Notes under the pieces: generated by a model
What the model was told of the DNA's origin: nothing
What the model saw: only the letters and a program-made list of their open reading frames with translations
Databases searched by the model: none
Program-made: the position numbers and the translations under genes
Source: Methyloprofundus sp.
GTDB lineage: Bacteria > Pseudomonadota > Gammaproteobacteria > Methylococcales > Methylomonadaceae
Direction of reading: 5' to 3'
Length of the DNA stretch: 64,000 nt
NCBI GenBank assembly: GCA_016592635.1
Contig: AP023240.1
Location: forward strand, 682,001-746,000
Shown here: one piece after another, positions 60,213-64,000 of the stretch
Layout of the letters: each line of letters begins with the position of its first letter
Numbering within the stretch: position 1 is the stretch's first letter

Positions 60213-62824
60213 GTGATAAATCAGTAAAAGAATTAGCTGGTATAGTAGGTATACCTCTGGACCGATTATTAGAGCAAATGAAAGAAGCGGGTATTTCTGC
60301 GCATACAGCTGATGATCTGGTTAATGAAGATGAAAAGATGACTTTGCTCGCGCATTTAAGAAAATTACACGGCAAAGGTGAGGGTGAAGGTGAAGGTACC
60401 GCTAAAAAGGTGACTTTAAAGCGCCGTACCGTGACTAGTTTGAAGCAAGGAACGACTCCAGGTAAAGATACTAAGACGATTAATATTCAAGTCAATAAGA
60501 AAAAGACTTATATAAAGCGTGAAGAAGCTATGTCGGATGAAGAGCGAGTTGAGTTAGAGCGCGTTAAGAAAGATTTGGATGAGCGTGCTAAAAAGCAGGA
60601 AGCTGAAGAGCAGTTGCACAGAGAGGCATCCGCCAGAGAGAAGGCTGAGTTGGAGGCTAAGTTAGCGGCTCAGAAAAAACTGGAAGATGAGGCGATTGCT
60701 GAGCGTGCTAAAAAAGAAAAGGCAGTAGAAGCTGAGCGCCTTGTGGCTGAAAAGGCAAAAAGGCTAGAGGCTTCAGTTGAGCGTAATGCTGAAAAAGTAA
60801 GAAAACAAGCTGCAGCTAAAAAAGCGGCAGCTGAGAAGAAGGGCGGCGGCGCTAGAAGGCCAGCTGGAGCACCTAATAGGCCTGGAGGTGCTGGTGGTAG
60901 AGCAAAGCCAGCAGAGAAAGCTGCAACGGTACATAGAAGAGCGGATAAGCCTGCAGGTGGTGGTAAAGCTCATTATGGTAAAAAAGGACGTAAAGGTCGG
61001 GGTAGGCAAGAGCAGCAATTTTCTGCTGATACTAAGCATGCATTTGAGATGCCGACTGAAGTTGTTGCCAAGGAAGTTTCCATTCCAGAAAACATTATTG
61101 TTTCCGAGTTAGCTCAGAAAATGAGTGTTAAAGCCGCTGAGGTGATTAAGCACTTGATGAAGCTAGGCATTATGTCAACGATTAACCAAAGTATTGACCA
61201 AGAAACGGCGGTTATCCTAGTTGAGGAAATGGGGCATACCGCTGTTATGACCAACGAAGAAGATCATGAAACAGATATGCTGGCAGAGCATACTGAAGAT
61301 GATGATCGTGAAGAATTTCCAAGGGCACCTATTGTTACCATTATGGGGCATGTTGATCACGGTAAAACTTCATTATTAGATTACATTCGTGAAACACGCG
61401 TTGCCTCAGGTGAGGCTGGTGGGATTACCCAGCATATTGGGGCTTATCAGGTTAAAACCGACCATGGCGCGGTAACTTTCCTAGATACACCAGGGCATGC
61501 TGCATTCACCGCTATGCGAGCACGTGGAGCTGATGTTACCGATGTCGTTATTGTTGTAGTAGCTGCTGATGATGGTGTCATGCCGCAAACTAAAGAAGCG
61601 GTTGAACATGCGCGTGCAGCAAATGTGCCGATGATTATTGCCATCAATAAAATTGATAAGGTCGAGGCAAACCCTGAGAAAGTTATGCAGGAATTAGCGA
61701 CTATTAATGTTGTGCCTGAAGAGTGGGGCGGAGATGTGCAATTTCTGAAAGTTTCAGCTAAAACGGGTGAGGGGGTCGATGAGTTAATCGAATCCTTGAT
61801 TCTACAGGCTGAAATTCTAGAATTGAAAGCACCAAGTGAAGGTAAGGCATCAGGGTTGGTAATTGAATCAAGGCTGGATAAAGGTCGTGGTGCTGTTGCA
61901 ACAATTATGGTACAAAAAGGTACTTTAGAGCAGGGTCAGATTGTATTGTGTGGTCACGAATATGGTCGGATACGTGCCATGTTTAATGAAAGCGGTACTA
62001 AACTTAAACAAGCGGGGCCTTCTGCGCCAGTCGAAATTCTTGGTTTGTCTGGTACGCCAAATGCGGGTGATGATTTTGTTGTAGTGACTAATGAAAGAGC
62101 TGCAAGGGAATTGGCCGAGCATAGAGAAGATAAGCATAAATCTTCGCGTGTTGCTGCACAGCAAGCGGCGAAGATGGAAGAGGTCTTTTCCAGAATGGCG
62201 GCGGGCGAAACTTCTACTTTAAATGTTATTATTAAAACGGATGTGCAAGGTAGTTTGGAAGCTTTGCGTGAGTCATTAATTAAACTCTCAACCGACGAAG
62301 TATCTGTTAAGGTTGTTTATGGCGGTGTAGGGGGTATTAATGAAGGTGATGCTAACTTAGCATTGGCTTCTGCTGCTGTCTTGATTGGTTTTAATGTGCG
62401 TGCAGATACAACGGCTAGAAAATTAATTGCTGAAAAAGATATTGATTTACATTATTACAGTGTAATTTATGATGCGATTGATGAAGTGAAAAAATCACTT
62501 AGCGGTATGTTATCACCTGAAATCAAAGAGAAAATTGTTGGCCTGGCGGAAGTGCGTGATGTATTCCGTTCACCTAAGTTTGGTTCTATTGCAGGCTGTA
62601 TGGTAATTGATGGCTTTGTTAAGCGTAATTTACCTATTCGTGTTCTACGTGATAATGTAGTCATTTATGAGGGGCAATTAGAATCACTACGTCGTTTTAA
62701 AGATGATGCTAATGAGGTCAAAATGGGCATGGAATGTGGTGTCGGCGTGAAAAATTATAATGATGTTAAAGTCGGTGATCAGATTGAGGTCTTTGAGCGT
62801 TTTGAAGTGCAGCGTGAACTATAA
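60209..62824 (+). CDS. infB: Translation initiation factor IF-2
   Basis: 871 residues. N-terminal IF2_N segments, a charged Lys/Glu/Ala-rich linker (about 90-270), then the GTPase: [16 protein letters not shown] (G1), [15 protein letters not shown] (G3), IIAINKIDK (G4). The C-terminal domains bind fMet-tRNA. It brings the initiator tRNA to the 30S subunit; the fMet-tRNA gene is in the same unit. Overlaps nusA and rbfA. Confidence 0.98.
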   Translation: MSDKSVKELAGIVGIPLDRLLEQMKEAGISAHTADDLVNEDEKMTLLAHLRKLHGKGEGEGEGTAKKVTLKRRTVTSLKQGTTPGKDTKTINIQVNKKKTYIKREEAMSDEERVELERVKKDLDERAKKQEAEEQLHREASAREKAELEAKLAAQKKLEDEAIAERAKKEKAVEAERLVAEKAKRLEASVERNAEKVRKQAAAKKAAAEKKGGGARRPAGAPNRPGGAGGRAKPAEKAATVHRRADKPAGGGKAHYGKKGRKGRGRQEQQFSADTKHAFEMPTEVVAKEVSIPENIIVSELAQKMSVKAAEVIKHLMKLGIMSTINQSIDQETAVILVEEMGHTAVMTNEEDHETDMLAEHTEDDDREEFPRAPIVTIMGHVDHGKTSLLDYIRETRVASGEAGGITQHIGAYQVKTDHGAVTFLDTPGHAAFTAMRARGADVTDVVIVVVAADDGVMPQTKEAVEHARAANVPMIIAINKIDKVEANPEKVMQELATINVVPEEWGGDVQFLKVSAKTGEGVDELIESLILQAEILELKAPSEGKASGLVIESRLDKGRGAVATIMVQKGTLEQGQIVLCGHEYGRIRAMFNESGTKLKQAGPSAPVEILGLSGTPNAGDDFVVVTNERAARELAEHREDKHKSSRVAAQQAAKMEEVFSRMAAGETSTLNVIIKTDVQGSLEALRESLIKLSTDEVSVKVVYGGVGGINEGDANLALASAAVLIGFNVRADTTARKLIAEKDIDLHYYSVIYDAIDEVKKSLSGMLSPEIKEKIVGLAEVRDVFRSPKFGSIAGCMVIDGFVKRNLPIRVLRDNVVIYEGQLESLRRFKDDANEVKMGMECGVGVKNYNDVKVGDQIEVFERFEVQREL

Positions 62825-63186
62825 TGGCTAGAGAGTTTAGTCGCAGTGCGCGAGTTGCTTCGCAGATGCAGAAAGAGTTGGCCTTAATTTTGCAGCAGGG
62901 TATTAAAGATCCGCGTATTGGTTTTGTTACTGTTAATGAAGTTGAGCTAAGTAAAGACTTAGCAACGGCTAAAATATATATCACTGTACTAGGGGCTGAT
63001 GAGCAAGGGCAAAAGGACAATCTTGGCTGGTTGAATGATGCGGTACCTTATATTCGTTCTGAAATGGGGCATCGCATGCGGTTAAGAAGTGTGCCTTATA
63101 TTAAGTTTTATTACGATAATTCTTTTGAAACAGGGATGCGAGTTTCTGAGTTGTTATCTGATTCACCATCAAAGAGTGATGATTAG
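62824..63186 (+). CDS. rbfA: Ribosome-binding factor A
   Basis: 120 residues; starts in the infB stop (TAATG). Motifs: SRSARVASQMQKELALILQ, DPRIGFVTVNEVELSKDLA and PYIKFYYDNSFETGMRV. KH-fold protein for 16S rRNA end maturation and cold growth. Its stop is five bases before truB. Confidence 0.96.
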   Translation: MAREFSRSARVASQMQKELALILQQGIKDPRIGFVTVNEVELSKDLATAKIYITVLGADEQGQKDNLGWLNDAVPYIRSEMGHRMRLRSVPYIKFYYDNSFETGMRVSELLSDSPSKSDD

Positions 63187-63191
63187 GGCGC

Positions 63192-64000
63192 ATGGCAAGA
63201 CGTAAAAAGGGCCGTGATATTCATGGTATTGTATTGCTAGATAAGCGCCAAGGGATTAGTTCTAATAAGGCTTTGCAGGAAGTGAAGCGCCTTTATAATG
63301 CTAATAAAGCAGGGCATACTGGCAGTTTAGATCCTTTGGCAACAGGGTTGCTGCCTATTTGCTTGGGAGAGGCTACCAAGGTTTCTGCCTATATGCTGGC
63401 TGATGATAAGCAATATCAAACGGTTATTCAGTTGGGTGTCATGACTGATACGGGGGATATTGAAGGTTCGGTCATAGAGGAAAAAGCGGTGCCTGAGGTT
63501 AGTCAGGTGCAACTACAGGCTTGTTTGGATTCTTTTGTGGGTGAAATTGAGCAAGTGCCGCCGATGTATTCTGCTTTAAAAGTGAATGGTAAAAAGCTGT
63601 ACGAGCTTGCTCGTGAAGGCATTACTATTGAGCGTAAAGCGCGTAATATAACGATTTATGCCATTGAGTGTCTTGATTTTAAAGAAAATTTACTCACTCT
63701 GGATGTGCGTTGTTCGAAAGGAACCTATATTAGAACGCTTGCTGAAGATATAGGTCATAAACTAGGCTGTGGTGGTACGGTAAAGGAATTAAGGCGTACA
63801 GCAGCAGGGCAATTTTCTTTAGCGGATGCACATGCTATTGAAGAGTTGCAGGAGATGGAGTCGGATGCGGCAATGCAGGCTATTATGATTGCTGTGGATC
63901 AGCCATTACAAGATTTTCCTGCTATGCATATTTCGCAATTTGAGGCTGGCTTGGTGCAACAAGGGCAGCAAATAGCGAGTCAGTTTAGTGCAGAGAATCA
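63192..64000 (+). CDS. truB: tRNA pseudouridine-55 synthase TruB (runs off right edge)
   Basis: 269 codons seen and no stop before the window ends. Motifs: GIVLLDKRQGISSNKAL, AGHTGSLDPLATGLLP with the catalytic Asp, YSALKVNGKKLYELAREG, CSKGTYIRTLAEDIG. It makes the T-arm pseudouridine 55. Last visible gene of the operon; rpsO would be expected next. Confidence 0.96.
   Translation, partial: MARRKKGRDIHGIVLLDKRQGISSNKALQEVKRLYNANKAGHTGSLDPLATGLLPICLGEATKVSAYMLADDKQYQTVIQLGVMTDTGDIEGSVIEEKAVPEVSQVQLQACLDSFVGEIEQVPPMYSALKVNGKKLYELAREGITIERKARNITIYAIECLDFKENLLTLDVRCSKGTYIRTLAEDIGHKLGCGGTVKELRRTAAGQFSLADAHAIEELQEMESDAAMQAIMIAVDQPLQDFPAMHISQFEAGLVQQGQQIASQFSAEN

Overview
The window reads as a chromosome segment of an AT-rich gammaproteobacterium. 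The right 12 kb carries the conserved order surE-pcm-yqaA and then initiator tRNA-rimP-nusA-infB-rbfA-truB, the layout of the enterobacterial metY-nusA operon. Protein style and the mix of insertion sequences suggest a Methylococcales- or Thiotrichales-like bacterium, but nothing here fixes the genus.

Positions 1-49870 look like a large accessory island. Apart from transposases, almost every gene is on the minus strand. Its right edge has a P4-type tyrosine integrase, split by an IS3-type element, next to a short sequence resembling a tRNA-Ser 3' end. Reading in the direction of transcription (right to left), the island holds: a sigma-54 activator without a DNA-binding domain; a membrane-spanning VWA lipoprotein; a tubulin-like GTPase and a probable degenerate tubulin-like partner; a CHAT caspase-like protease with TPRs; a TPR protein; a DUF4062-STAND NTPase-TPR protein; a 1769-residue RHS protein with permuted architecture; a TIR protein with two CxxC pairs; a PPP-type phosphatase; a MoxR-like AAA+ ATPase coupled to a TraB/GumN-like protein; a TPR protein; a TIR-DUF4384 protein; two small unknowns; a GrpE-like and Hsp70-like pair; a TPR-TM-OmpA protein; and a HEAT-repeat membrane protein with a coupled small gene.

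These parts (TIR, CHAT, STAND, MoxR, VWA, dedicated chaperones, TPR/HEAT scaffolds) are typical of NTPase-dependent biological-conflict or signalling systems. The unusual feature is the addition of a tubulin-like GTPase and three proteins that could link cytoplasm to envelope. Two good -24/-12 (sigma-54) promoter matches lie before the VWA-tubulin-CHAT block and before the TPR-STAND-RHS block, beside the activator gene, so part of the island may be one sigma-54 regulon. Three gene stubs (HEAT N-terminus, CHAT N-terminus, DUF4384 C-terminus) show that paralogues were duplicated and lost.

Mobile elements are many: a cut-off IS630-type element at the left end and a MITE sharing its terminal repeat; an IS4-like element with a second IS nested in it; two almost identical IS4-like copies (21537-23196 and 50275-51908); and the IS3-type element in the integrase. 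To the right of 51908 lie a small lipoprotein gene, uppP, an Smr-domain gene, surE, pcm, yqaA, a DUF4124-like gene, thiL, pgpA, tRNA-fMet, two terminators and rimP-nusA-infB-rbfA-truB (truB runs off the window).
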